From: Echinarachnius parma
Taxonomy: Eukaryota > Echinodermata > Echinoidea > Clypeasteroida > Echinarachniidae
Reading direction: 5' to 3'
Length of the DNA stretch: 64,000 nt
NCBI GenBank assembly: GCA_037951105.1
Contig: JBAMJV010003231.1
Location: forward strand, 1-64,000
Below are positions 24,547-36,900 of the stretch, one piece after another; the stretch's first letter is position 1; each line of letters begins with the position of its first letter. The position numbers and the translations under genes are program-made. The notes below the pieces were generated by a model, which saw only the letters and a program-made list of their open reading frames with translations, was not told where the DNA came from and searched no databases.

Positions 24547-25112
24547 AGGGATAGTTGAATTTTGGTAATGAGAGTACAGTTTTGGTCAAACGGAATTTTA
24601 GTAACCAAAACCTGCACAATTACATAATACAAACTAATAGTTATAAACTCCACCATGCTCAAAAGGAATACAAAACTACAAATGACTAAATAAAATGTCT
24701 GTTATCATTCAAAATGAGCCGTTATAACTCAAAAGGGCGCTCTCTGAACACTCATCGGTTTCGACCAATTTAAATAAAATATTGTGCATGTGATATTATG
24801 TTGAAATAGTGATTAGATAGAGAGATTATCAAAAACTATTTTAAAACCACTTCCGTAAATTTTTGAAAAGAGGAAGCATTTTAAATATTTGTTAACGGCT
24901 GGTTCAAAATTGTCGAATAATTGTGGGGCCCCACATTAATTACGAATGGAAATGATTATGGATATTTCAGCCATTTCTGAACCGATTTTGATCAAATAAA
25001 GTTTATTCTTCCATTGAAATTGTATGCTCTGTCGAATTTGACACACAGTTTTTCATTATCTCACCAAAAATATTTTGAGAAGCGCCCTCTATACCAAAAC
25101 TCAACTATCCCT
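24547..25112. mobile_element. Family A TTAA-flanked element
   Basis: Good copy: TTAA + AGGGATAGTTGAATTTTGGT … ACCAAAACTCAACTATCCCT + TTAA. 566 bp. Its centre contains TGTGGGGCCCCACA. Sits between gene A and gene B. Confidence 0.85.
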
Positions 25113-25250
25113 TTAAATGTTTGATATATGTTTGATATTATATTATTGTAAATAGCGCCCTCATATGGTGACCTTAAATGGATGTATTAATTTTGTTGAC
25201 ATGTGCAAGTGATGAATGATAGATACATTGTGCATTGTTGTTATCTTATA

Positions 25251-25941
25251 CAGAGTGTATACAAAAAATGTACTCGAAGTTCAAAGGTCAATACTTTTAA
25301 AATAATATATTTTCAATTTGTTTTGGATAATTGGGAGCATGTACCTTCAGATGATACATGAATATGGTCAATACATCAGTTGGAGGAACACATTGAGCGA
25401 TAGGACCTGCATGCAGGTCTTTTGACAGATCTGGTGGGTCCAAGACAGTGCATCTGTCCATCGTATTTTCGCTCTCAGAGATTACAGGAAGTATTTGGGG
25501 AACATGGGAAAAGTGTAATTATTGCGCCCAACATGAAGTGGGATGGCCACCAATGTCCCCTGTTTTAACAACTTGTGATTTATTTATGTTGGAACATTTA
25601 ACAAACAAGGTGTTTTCCTCTCCCCCTCATGACCTGGATGATGTGTGGGCCACATTTGACACAAGATGGATGTTTTGGACACACAAAACAAACATCGACT
25701 TGTGGCACCATTGATTTCAGGAATGTATTCATTAGTCAAAACTTGCAAAAAGTAGATTTCGCACCTGTCCTCTTTGACAACAAATAATTCAGCAATGCGT
25801 GGCACTGCTGATTCAGAAAAGGTATCAAATGAAAGCTAAATAGTTACTCTTTACATCTATATCATCTTCATGGTATGAAAATATATTATTTTGAAATAAT
25901 TGACCTTTGAACTTCGAGTACCTTTTTTTATACGCTCTGTC
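25251..25941 (+). mobile_element. Degenerate mariner/IS630-type transposon
   Basis: Ends CAGAGTGTATACAAAAAATG and …TTTTTTTATACGCTCTG(TC) are inverted repeats flanked by TA (25249-25250, 25942-25943), and family B sequence continues on either side. The inner ends (GAAGTTCAAAGGTCAATA and complement) also pair. About 690 bp, so roughly half the transposase gene is gone. Confidence 0.75.
25448..25714 (+). pseudogene. Mariner-like transposase remnant
   Basis: The frame contains WPPMSPVLTTCDLFMLEHL…VFSSPPHDLDD, which matches the family pattern WPPRSPDLTPxDFFLWGxLK…P…LxDL of the DDE-type mariner/IS630 C-terminal half, including the aspartate before L/F. About 90 codons remain of an expected 340 or so; the first two acidic catalytic positions are not visible. 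Confidence 0.7.
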
Positions 25942-25968
25942 TACATCCACTGGCTTTTGTGTGAAAAT

Positions 25969-26523
25969 GTTAAAGAGACTGTCCACCTTTTACAAATCGT
26001 CTGAACAGTTTCCAGTAGACGGATGAGGATGAATGTAACACACACACACACACACACACACATTCAGATCGAACAGCCCTGTAATGAAAAACGAATGCGC
26101 CCCTCCAACTTATATATCGGTCAACCAAGGAGTTTAACTGATTAACCATAATATTACAACAATATTGTACTCATTCTTGTAAAGGTATTGTGAAGCCGAC
26201 ATTTGTAAAGGTATGTCAGGGAAACGGTCTCGAAAATGAAGAATATACAATTACATGTAGTCCGTTTTAGCGAATTATGATTATTTTGTTTAGTATTCGC
26301 TTACGCCGTTGTTCGATCACAATCTGTGCGCGGGTCACGTAGTGGTCACGCACAGCAAAGTGGTACTCCGTGGAATGCGCCGTGAGCGAAATTTCGCACC
26401 GGTGAATACTCGTATAATGCACAATTAAACGCGTTGTGTAGTTTCACGAAAAAGAGATTTCAAGCCCTAATTTTTCAGGCATGCTGTTACTTTGTACATG
26501 GTTGCGCCTATCTAGTGGACAGT
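25969..26523. mobile_element. Family C element
   Basis: Starts TTAA-AGAGACTGTCCACCTTTTAC; contains a (CA)n microsatellite (26039-26062), TTGTGAAGCCGACATTTGTA and, near the end, AGATTTCAAGCCCTAATTTT. Related copies at about 50018-50460 and 59321-60780. Confidence 0.6.
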
Positions 26524-26524
26524 T

Positions 26525-27076
26525 TAGAGGGAAATTTCAGTTTTGGTATAGAGGGCGCTACACAAAATTATTTCGGTGTGAGTTTCAAATTTGAAAGAGC
26601 ATACCATTTTTTTGTATGACATAATACATTCAATTTTATCAAAATCAGTTCAGAAATGGCTGAAATATCCATAAACATAACCATTTGTAATAATACTGGG
26701 GCCCCACAACTATTCGAACATTTTAAATCAGCCGTTACAAATTTGTCTTCCTCTTTTCAAAAAATAAAAATGAAATCTTTTTGTTATAGTTGTTGATTTT
26801 CTCTCTATCTTTTCACTATTTGAACAACACATAACATGCACAATATTCTATTTAAAATAGTTGAAACCAAAGAGTTTTTAAAGCGCGCCCTTTGGAGTAT
26901 TAACGGCTCTTTTTTTATGATAACAGGCTTTTTTACTTCGTCATTTGTAATTTTGTATTCCTTTCGAGCATGGTGGAGTCATAACTGTTATTTTGTAATG
27001 TAATGGTGCAAGTGTTGGTAACTAAAATTCCGTTTGACCAAAACTGTACTCTCTTTACCAAAACTCAACTATACTT
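26525..27076. mobile_element. Family A element
   Basis: Left flank mutated (TTTA), then GAGGGAAATTTCAGTTTTGG; right end ACCAAAACTCAACTATACTT-TTAA. The family landmark GGGGCCCCAC is present near 26700. Confidence 0.7.
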
Positions 27077-27629
27077 TTAACATCTGAACAAGCCAATCGT
27101 AGATATCTTTTTAATGAAAGGGAATTTTGAAGAAAAAAAACAATCTTTCCCATGCTTTTATTGGTAATACGAATACAACAAGGTATGAGGAAACCACTAG
27201 AGTTCAAAGCGGATTTTGAGGATTTGGCCAATATTACTAGATACCTTTAATAAGTGAGCCAAGTCCAAAAAGAGCCTTATTTTAGGATTTGGCTACACCC
27301 CCGGACGGGCACGGAAAATTTGGTATCAGAGGAAAGGTCATGAACCCAGCTCCCGAGATATACTAACCCCCCAAAAAAATATTTGCTCGTAACCATGGCA
27401 ACGCCAATTATGTGACACATGCCCCCTTTTCACATGAAATACAACTGAAATTGAAAACATGCAGTTACTTACCAATTAGTTAATATTAAAAAAAATAAAT
27501 GTATGTTTCCAATGATTTAAACACTATTAATGAAATGACAAAATCATTCCGGACAGTCTGACAGCTTGACCTGCTTGACATGTGTGCCAAATAGGAAAGT
27601 GATTGATTTTATAATAAAGGAACTGGAGA

Positions 27630-27656
27630 GGGGGGGGGGGGGGGGGGGGGGGGGGG
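27630..27656. repeat. 27-nt G homopolymer
   Basis: Uninterrupted G run followed by TGGG. It lies about 255 nt upstream of the gene B leader exon 1a and would favour quadruplex formation. Length in an assembly is unreliable. Confidence 0.8.
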
Positions 27657-27911
27657 TGGGCAATATGTAACACCGAACGACAATTTTGCGACATTCGTTA
27701 GAAGAATGACGTGTCGATGCCAACAGATTGGTGCGTTAAGAAGTCGTATAATATACATAACAACGACAAAACAACGAAATATTTCCATCTGTTCCTGTCG
27801 TGAAAACATATCAAATTTAGATTTCCATGCCCACGACAATTATCATATCGTAACACATAACCATCGTGGCTTTCAACACTTGGTGCGTGCCTTAGTATTT
27901 CTCATGCGAAA

Positions 27912-30900
27912 ATGAACTCTCGATCTACAAGTATGCTTCGGTGGATTTTTTTGTATAATTTGTTTCTTTCTGCTATTGGTATGTACATTTAGGTAACACT
28001 GCATTGAATAGTTAATCTGTGGTTAATTTTTAATACATTTTTTGTGGCGAATATATTTAGTGTCCGAAAAAGATGGGTCAATATCGTAATTAAAACTTAA
28101 TGTAATGTTATGCATGTGTATAATAATGACGATTGATCTTCTTGATATCATAATTATAACTAGAGCCTTCTACTTAGAATTATAACGAAGGCTATATGCA
28201 TGAATGTATGAGGATATGTCACTATGTGTATGATGATCTGGTAATTAAGTAAAGAGAGGAACATCAATAAAAGAGGTATACTTATACAACTAAAAGTCCT
28301 TTTAAGAAGACACGCCAGTGTATATAAGGAAGACTTTTGAAACATTTGACATGAATATGTATCTGGTTTATAATGTATGTATACATCAAAGTAGCAATAT
28401 TTCCATTTATTCTGTACTTTTATTCGGACTTGACTGCGAGAACAGTTCCTAAAATAAAAGTATAATTGTGTTAAATTGGACATATACCGTGTTGCGTCAA
28501 TGTGTTCAAAGTATCAGTAATTATCAGTAGCTTATATTATGTATACATTTTGTGTGATTTTTAAATGATAAATAAATACAGACTGATGATGTCCTTTATA
28601 TACAAACATTAACAGAGTTTTAACAAATTTGTACTTGAATGCGTGTATATTGGTGTATGTAAAGTGACATGATCGAGTAGTAAACAAATGCCACCGTGTC
28701 CACCCTATGTTGATCCACATGCACACGGGCGTACGAGCATATATACCGAACACAAAAAGTAACTTCATCCCTAAGCAATTGCCCATAATTCCATAACCAA
28801 GAAGCGTTTCAAGATTTCTTCTTGCCAATATATCCATATGGTAGTTAGAAAAACAATGTGTAAAAATAAGAGGTAACCATTAATCCATGGTTGAGTAAGC
28901 ACATATTACAGACAAAATAGTCATATTTCAAAATTCGCAAAAGTATTATCATCATTACAAATTATTGAGAGTTGGAAAATTAATAAAATGCACTGTTTTA
29001 CAATTCCAATAAATGCATTTTACCACATGTGCCATCAAAAAATCAAAATGAATGGAATATCAAACAGCATTGTTTCATAAACCATGATCAATGCATTCCG
29101 CCACATGTGCGGATTCACAACAATGTACAGGCACGCGCAATACCTTGTGACTTTTGAATTGGGCCATTTTGTCTTTAATCTGTGCTCATTCAGCTATAAA
29201 GTAATGAATATCTCTGATTTTCGCACATATCGAACATAACAAATGTACCAATATTGTGGTAAGATGACATCTTGAAACAATAATTGGTTATGAAATTATG
29301 GGCAATTGCTTAGGGGTGAAGTTACTTTTGTGTTCGGTTTATTTCACAGCGGGCTGAGGCACTTTGCACATGACATGCAAACAATTGCCAGAAAATTATG
29401 TTTTTGATGATAGAGTCCGAAATGTACATACTTTTCCCGTATAGCCGATTCCCCCCAATTGTCCCAAATATGACTTGGTTTCCCGAATATGGCATGATTT
29501 TGCCAAATTTTGACACATTTTGCTCACATTTAAGTTGCCTTTTGCCCAAATATGGCCGTTTTCAAAACTCTAGGGAAGGGAGGGGGGGAGGGTGGGGGGG
29601 GGGGGGGGGGGGGATCCAGCCTTCAGCCCCCATCACCTACGCCTGTGATTGTGCATCCACATATTATTGATCTTCATATTGTTTGTCCTACATGTACTCA
29701 ATTATAACATAGGTTCGAATTTGCGGCCTAAATGCTTTACAATTACTATTGGGTACAATTCTGAAGAATTGCAGTTTATATGGCGCTGCAATGGTTCAAC
29801 AGTTTATCTTATCATTACATTAAAATATATGTAGTGTACGTTTAAAAGATAATCAGAAATATGTAAACAAAATCATTTGTTTCCACCGGTATGAATGCAT
29901 TCCGTTTCTTGCTAGGCCACGCCCTTTCAAAATAATTTGCTCTTATCTGGGCTTGGCCAAATAACATAATTGCAGGAGAAAGTTTCGTTCATCTGTACAG
30001 ACAAATCCGAACTTCTGCATCCTATGACGTCACGCACCGTTTGTGTAATACGAACAGCGTTCGATAGCGAGTTGCGATTAAATACATTTTTTTTTTTCAA
30101 AGTTAAAATTGTATCCGTATTGGGATTCTCCGTAAGTCTAACGGGACAGTTTTGCTCCCTAAGGGTGCACATTTAAACGTACAGTTCTACTTATAAAACG
30201 TAAACATGTTAATCACTTTAATGTTGCAGACCCTATATACTCCTTAAATGGGGGGGGGGGGGGGGGGGGGGGCGCATTGTGTTTTATGCAATGAAAATCC
30301 TCGCGGGAGATTTTCAGAGATATTTCAGTTTTGAACGCCCTGCACACGTACAAAAAAAAGCCTTGTTTCAAATGGCCATCCGCGGTGTAGCATCCACACG
30401 CTCTTTTAAGGGTTAACCCTCCCTGACAATGTCTGAAATTATGTTTTTAATCATTATAATTCAAAATCTATATAGTTATTTGTATGTTGGCCAAATCTGT
30501 GACATGATCTCACTTTGTCAGGAACCATCTTTGTTGAACAATGTAACGTACTACTTAATTAACTGCATTCACTACACCATAGAAATTTACCCCCTTTGGT
30601 AACATTAAACGAATGTGATTGAAAATGTATGGTAACAATTTTTTTCATTTTTCTGGGGGGGGGGGACTATTACCAATTTACCATGTAAACTGTCGCTCCC
30701 GGGGGGCCACTTAACTATATTGCTGTACACTCGCGCGACCACAGGTTTTTCAAACCAACCCTTAACAAGTTTTATCCATTGGTCAAATTTATACCCTATT
30801 CAAGTATTTTCGCGTGCTTTTTCGACAATTTTGCCTCCTAAACAAGTATAACCCCTGAACAAGGTCTACGTCAATTGTTCTCAATTAAACCTCTAAAAAT

Positions 30901-33900
30901 AATGGAAACGAGTATGGAGAAAAAGATACCCTAAACGCGTATTTTTTTAACTCCACAAACATACCCTTTTCCTGATCTTTGCCTTTTTGACACCCTAAAC
31001 GCGTCACGCCCGTGACGCGCCATGATCGGCAAAAAGTACCCTTTTTACGCGTTTTTTTTTGGTCGCGCGTGTGTGCAGCAATATAGTTGAGTGGCCCCCC
31101 GGGCTGTCGCTCCTCCATTTATATATCCCTCTCCATCGGACGACAGTGGCTTTGCTACTGTGCACAAGGACTTTTGAAACAGAATACCAATCATACTTAT
31201 CATTTCAAATGACAGTATCATAAAATACAAAGTTTCTATCCAGCACATCAATCAAGTTAACCAATCTATCTGTATACATACGTCAACAAGTGGTAAAACT
31301 TTCCACTCATCGTATAAAACCAATTACACTTGTTCTTCTTGTGACATTCGATGTGTAGTGCTTAATTGCCTATCCAGCCAACCAGAATTGTAATTTGCGT
31401 GTCACATAATGGAACAGCAGGAAATTCGACTTCGTCAGTCTGGTAGATGTTTCTGCAAGGGCAAATATTAATGAAATGCAACCATGGTGTTCGGTGTGCC
31501 TTGTGCAGTATTCATGATACTATTTGGCCCACGCTTCTTTGGTAAGTCTTAGTTGCTTTCTGTAATGATCCTCTTTTGAACAGACTATACATTTTATATA
31601 CAATATAATCGTTAAATTACAACGATGTAAGTTATTTACCAGATGTATGTAGATAAGAATATATATATTTAATTTACGTTTTTTTCTCTTTTTTTCAGAT
31701 AAAATACAAAGGTAAAAACGCACATTGTACACATTTACAGGTATTTTCTTTGAAGCAAACTGCTTGTTAACGGCAAACCCAAGTTGACAAAATCAAAATC
31801 AAGACAAAATGAAATATCTATATACTCTTCCTTAAGTATAGTAAACATAATTCTCAGTGTTCTAGTCAAGACCAGGCCATCTCAGACCAAGACCAAGACC
31901 AAGACAACACTCCCCGAGACCAAGACCAAAACCGAGAGGTCCAATACCAGCAATTTTCGAGACCAAGACCAAGACCAGCGTTTACTTAAAGGCATATATG
32001 CGTGGGTTATAATGGGTAGTCAGCAAATTCCAACTCGACTCCACAGTAATCTCTCGAGGTAAACCCACGATATGTGTTGGATTGATCGAAGAGAGGTGCT
32101 TCCAAATATATGAACAAAGGCCTTCTTATGAAATTGCATGCAGCAACCAAATTTATCACGCTATCACCCAAGGCATCAAACAGCGGCACTTTGAAGTCGG
32201 TTGCGGTTAAGCGTGTTACGTGATATTTTCGCTCGTAAACATCTCTGATGGATCTCCATTCGACTAGTACAAACATTCCGAACGCGACTATTTTTGATGC
32301 ATTTTTGACTCGGGTATTCGGAAGTGGGACAGTTTGCGATCGCTACTTATAACTGAGCCAATGGGGATTACGTACCGTGCGTAAAAGTGCGCAAGATGGA
32401 TCCACGCGTCTAATATACCGGTCTGAATTCCCTTTAATTGACACTAATTTGTAGTAAATAATGCAATGATTTGAAGATAACGCTACTTTGTTATTCAGTG
32501 TAGAGTATAGACTGCCTAGTGCTTACACATTGTGATCAGTCTGTAATAGAATAAAATGAACAATTAATGAAGAATGTAATAAATCATGTTTTTTAATTGT
32601 GCTTCTTTATTCACTTATCATGCATGCTCAAAGTTAACGCAAAATACGAGTCAATATAGTAGCTACAAGCTGCACAAAGGACTGAGAAGAATGTATAAAT
32701 GGAAAAAATACTTCTTTATTTCTCCATGAAATACAAATCAGACAAGGAATAAAAAGTGTTGTTAACTAAGAATACAGCTTCATACACTGGCGCGTTCAGC
32801 GCATCTCTAGCTATAAGTACTTTAGAGATCAGTGTGGGGGTGCATGTTAATAGCAGCAATGCAGCATGTCTTTCGCGGCCGGCTGTTCGTAACTTCGTAC
32901 ATGCGCGACCATACGATTAAGATTTTATGTAAAATCGTTATTTTTAGTTGCTGGTCTCGTGCTGGTCTCGGCCGAAAAATCCGAGACCAGAAGGTTCGAG
33001 ACCAAGATCAAGACCAAGACCAGAGGGTTCGAGACCAACACCGAGACCAAGACCAAGCAAACTGGTCTCGAGACTGGTCTTGGTCTCAAGACCAGTCTCG
33101 AGACCTAGAACACTGATTATTCTAACGTAGGTTTATTACACTGCACGAAGAAATTAACGTTAAACAAACAAGAACAAGTGCAAGAAAAAGAAAACCAACA
33201 ATAAAAACACCCCAACATCAATAATTATTCGGTGTAAGCAGTTGACGTTTAAGCATGTGTTTAAAAGTTATACAATTAACATTCTGCAAATATATAATAA
33301 GTTTGTTCTATTCTACAACCCGCTGGTATTTGATTGAGGGTTGTAAAAATGACGTTTTAATATTGGTAAATACAATTTGTCCTTTCCCCTCGTTTCAAGT
33401 CCAGGACTATCTGACTGGTTTTTTTTAACAGATCATTAAAAGTTTCAGGTAATTGTTGGTGTCCAAATTTATACATATAAATAACCACATTAAAAATAAT
33501 ACATCGTCTAAAATATTCCTTCCTGCATTGTTTTAAAATGAGGTATATCATGAGCTCTATAATTCGTATTAGAACAAATTAGATAGCTTTGTTTTGAAAA
33601 AAACTAAAAGTCTTCAATGTGTGAATTACTTGCACCTCCCCAGACCAAATTGCTTTAATTAAAATGTGGTAAAATAACAGACTAATACATCATTAATTGT
33701 AAAGTTTTAAACTACAAGAAATATCGTAACTTTGAAGGGGTAGTACACCTTTGGTAAGGCTGAACTTTAGTAACCAAAACCTGCACAGTAACATTACAAA
33801 CTAATATTTATAACCCCACCATGCTCGAAAGGTATACAAAAATACAAACGACTAAATTAAAAGCCTGTTATCATTCAAAAGGCGCCATTAAAACACAAGA

Positions 33901-36900
33901 GGGCGCTCTCTAATAAGGCATCGGTTTCGACCATTTATCATACAAAATTATGCATATGATGTTTTGTTGAAATAATGATTAAATAGAGAGATCATCAACA
34001 ACTATTTAAAAATCGCTTTTGAAAGTTTTTGAAAAAGTGTATATAAGCTTTTCTTTGTTTTTTCTTCAAAAAACCATCGTATATATTTGGGGCCCAAATA
34101 AATACGATCGGATACATTTATTAATATTTTATCAATTTCTGAACCGATTTTGACCAAATAAAGTTTATTCTGCCATTAAAATTGCATGTTCTTTCGAATT
34201 CGACACTCAGTTTTTCATTACCTCACGAAAAAATTGTGTTGTGCAGCGCCCTCTCTACCAAAACTGAACTACCCTTTAACAGATACTAGATACTACAACA
34301 GATACTACAGATACTAGCTTTTCATGATACATAATCAATGTGTTTTTACAAGTTAATTGATTGCCTACACCAAGGCCCAAGAAATTAATATTGTTAATTT
34401 TCTCAACTACAGTAGTCTATGATTGAATTTGAATTTGTGGAGTCTGTAACATCCTATTCACCCCATGATAATTAAGAGCATATATTTGTTTGACGTATTC
34501 ATTTATCATAACTAATTTCATTATTCTTAACTTATTTCATGTTTAACTTATAGAGTGCTGATGCACACAGTTTATTGCGACGGTGATATGCCAACATTCA
34601 TATTTTCTTAAAGTGTAAAATAGAAAACAAACAAATAGGTCTGATGGAAATATGAAACTATTTAAGACATGTTGTTAGCGTCTTTAGTATTAAACATATT
34701 GGGTTCGCCTTTCTCAAGATGTTGTGCTTCATCCTTTTCCAAAGTACGTTTCTGCAGTAAATACAAAAAAATAAAATCATAAAATAACGTTTAATGTTGT
34801 AGCAATTATCAAACTTAGGCAGTAGTATTTACAGATTAGTGCAGCCAAACAAGAAAGGCATGTCCAAGCAAGATCTGTACTCAATTTGACTTGACTTTTA
34901 ACGTTTGTTCAATCTAAGACTACATGATGAGAGCCGTCGGTGTCTGCAAAGCGATGTTTTATTTATTCTAAAGAACAAGATTCAGAATGATAATTATTTT
35001 CCGTAACCATCCTATAGGAAACTGTAATATAAACCAAATACAGTATTAATATATTTACCTATCTATATATGTATCTATCTATCTGACTATTTAGGTTATC
35101 CGGTTAGCGGTATTGAGTTTTCTAACGTATCCAAGATAGAAGTCATTGAAGGCGAGGATGCACATTTCTACTGTAGTTATCCAGAAGGCGATTTATCATC
35201 ACTTGCAGTATCCTTGACGTATATGGATGATGAAATCATACGATGTGGCATCGGTTGTTCCAATAAAACTGTTGGTCGTTTTGCTATAGTGGTTAGCCGA
35301 GTTAGCCGTACAAATACACTGATTTTGACCGATGTAAGCATTGAAGATGCAGGGAATTACAGCTGTCTGGCATCGGCAGACAAGGACTCCGAAAGGGTCT
35401 TCCTTGTACTCCAAGTTACGGGTGAGTAGCGGCCATTGACTGTAGTCACTGTACACATGCACATATAGTTATAAAAGACACCTTTCAACTTCTACAATTA
35501 TTATTATTGTAGTATTTTCGATACTTTTATGAAATGTATTTTTTCATGGAATTATTACAAAATTAGTTTAGTTTATAAATTATATCTTTCAATGCCATTC
35601 AATTCAATTCATTAAAGGTTTATTTTAAAATAACATTCTCGCAGCCGGAGATGAATTAAAAGATTAAAAGCACAGTCATTTACAAAATAAACAATGGTGA
35701 TGGTTAAACTATTTTAACCAAAACAGTCATGTACATGTGAACATCCGAATTGAAATCATACGCCAATACATAAAACACTTAGTGAATACATCAATACATT
35801 ATACAACATGTAGAACATCATACAAAAAATATACACCATGATTCTAATTCATTTTTATGAATAATAATCATTTAAGATATGAACAAATTAAGTTCAAGTT
35901 CAAGTTCAAGTTCAAGTTAAAGTTCAGCTTATTTCACGTCACATTAAAAATACATCAAAATATATATACATAGGAAACAATATAGAAAACAATATTCAAG
36001 AGTATCTAAAACATCTACACACAGCAATACAAGGACATGAAAAAAATAGTAATAATAAGCCGTAGTGGATGTGAGGGAAAGGCAAAGGCCATTGGCCTGT
36101 CAAGGCCTTTCCCTTTTTTAGCTACAACTTATAGAAATGAATATAGAAATGAATTACAGAACACACATAACACATACAAACACATAAAAGGCAGGCGTTT
36201 AAATTAATAGATCTATTGTAATGATGTATTACTCGGCGTAGACAGGTTCTTACACCTGGGGGATGATTTGCCATTCACCGGACCAAGACCAGTTTTTTCG
36301 CGGCCGAGACCACCTGCCGAAATATTTCGAGACCAAGACAATTGCTTGAAAGTCCTTGAGAGTCAGTGGCTCAGTGGGTGGGGGGGGGGGGGGGCGGGGG
36401 GGCGGGGGGTTAGATGTTATCCTATGGGGGATCACGATGTTATGTGTGTAGGGGCTCATGCCCAACCACACTCACAGTGCTGTCAACTTTGAGCCAGATG
36501 TGAGAGTGAGACATTGCAAGGAGCGAAGTGACTGAGCGGGGGGAGGGTGTGGGAGGGGGGTTTACCCCCTCCCACGTTATGGAGATTTTGCATTTTTGGA
36601 CTTGAAACTGTGTATGTTTGGTGCTTACCTAGATAGGAAATTCGGGCTTAAAATTGACTGTATCTGCGAAAGCGTGTTATGATTTGATCATGGAGGTCCA
36701 TGATTTGATCGACCAGAAATTTTGAATATATTTTCACGAAGAAAACAACTAATTGACACACTAATAAATATGCACCCCAACACAGGGAGCGAAATTACTG
36801 AGCGGGGGGAGGGTGTGGGAGGGGGTGTCCCCCCTCACACGGTAGGGAGATTTTGCATTTTTGGACTTGAAATTGTGCAATTTGGTGCTTACCTAGATAG

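Larger units (their letters stand above)
25171..27252. repeat. Family B copy broken by three nested insertions
   Basis: Family B sequence appears at 25171-25250, 25942-25968 and 27081-27252, and reads in order as one copy. Between the pieces lie a mariner-like relic (25251-25941), a family C element (about 25969-26523) and a family A element (about 26525-27076). Each break is at TA or TTAA. The order of insertion is inferred from the nesting. Confidence 0.7.

Noticed and set aside
31784-33130. Asp/Gln and Arg/Pro rich frames (RDQDQ, RPRPRP)
   Set aside because: Translations of the GAGACCAAGACC arrays of a DNA element.
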